Positions 63,970 to 64,000 of a DNA stretch of 64,000 nt are shown piece after piece. The notes beneath the pieces are model-generated. The model was not told the DNA's origin and did not search any database. It worked only from the letters and a program-made list of their open reading frames with translations. A program made the translations under genes and the position numbers. The stretch's first letter is position 1, and each line of letters begins with the position of its first letter. Source of the stretch: Bacteroidota bacterium (lineage in GTDB: Bacteria; Bacteroidota; Bacteroidia; Cytophagales; Cytophagaceae); assembly GCA_023428135.1 (NCBI GenBank), contig JAEYZG010000048.1, positions 10,307 to 74,306 on the forward strand. Reading direction: 5' to 3'.

Positions 63970-64000
63970 TTACCTGCCTGTTAAAAGTGGTACACTTTCA
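63970..64000 (-). repeat. right terminal inverted repeat of the IS21 element
   Basis: TTACCTGCC followed by TTAAAAGTGGTACACTTT mirrors the left segment 61590-61619, with one length difference in the T-run. The sequence ends in CA at the window edge, which would pair with the TG expected at an IS21 tip. Confidence 0.78.

Larger units (their letters stand above)
61461..64000 (+). mobile_element. IS21-family insertion sequence (right end at or beyond window edge)
   Basis: An element carrying istA and istB in the IS21 order, bounded on the left by multiple terminal repeats with a GTGTACCA core, and on the right by the same core inverted (63988-63995). The visible length of about 2540 bases fits IS21 elements (roughly 2-2.6 kb). 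The exact left end lies between about 61450 and 61465 and the right end may be the CA at 64000. A target-site duplication cannot be checked because the right flank is outside the window. Both genes are intact, so the element may still be active. Confidence 0.88.

Overview
The window looks like chromosome from an AT-rich member of the Bacteroidota, most likely a Cytophagales-type organism. The evidence is: promoters of the phylum-specific TTTG / TAnnTTTG type in front of several genes; very few Shine-Dalgarno sequences; a ribosomal-protein cluster that runs on into carA and eno; no tuf gene between fusA and rpsJ; cysteine-poor 'C-minus' forms of ribosomal proteins L36 and S14; a Tgt without its zinc cysteines; and an outer-membrane protein resembling PorG (DUF6089), a type 9 secretion component. 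The genus cannot be fixed from the sequence alone.

Layout. 1-5300: a truncated DoxX/MauE-like membrane protein, a DUF1599 protein with an internal duplication, folP and cdaA (c-di-AMP synthase), then small hypothetical genes including a tandem pair of paralogous mini-proteins. 5350-10580: an OmpA/PD40 envelope protein with two OmpA domains, a class A penicillin-binding protein and an FtsB/DivIC-like division protein. 10658-31290: eno, carA and the complete spc/S10/str ribosomal cluster, all on the minus strand. It is split into at least two transcription units by a terminator plus a consensus promoter between rpsJ and rplC. 31480-38140: a 1410-residue secreted TPR-CHAT protein and a three-gene PglC/PglD/PglE-like sugar cluster. 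38210-46260: ispE, an LptF/G permease, tgt, a glycosyltransferase - sigma factor - rsmG operon, ahcY, birA and rsfS. 46280-50590: ftsH, a LUD-domain protein, lpxH and a beta-propeller-like secreted protein. 50680-52590: three consecutive small lipoproteins and a secreted HExxH protein. 52610-58960: ruvX, a multi-spanning membrane protein, a CtpA-type S41 protease, a beta-lactamase-fold lipoprotein and the PorG-like barrel. 59318-64000: accessory surface-polysaccharide genes (FkbM methyltransferase, acyltransferase, and the C-terminal remnant of a second acyltransferase) cut by an IS21-family element (istA, istB) that runs to the right edge.

Most of the window is housekeeping: translation, peptidoglycan and envelope assembly, and cofactor synthesis. 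No CRISPR array, tRNA, rRNA, prophage or defence island was recognised. The least explained parts are the TPR-CHAT protein, the lipoprotein trio with the adjacent HExxH protein, the tandem mini-protein pair, and the regulatory hairpins inside the ribosomal cluster. Nothing here amounts to a clearly new biological system; those four places are where one would look first.
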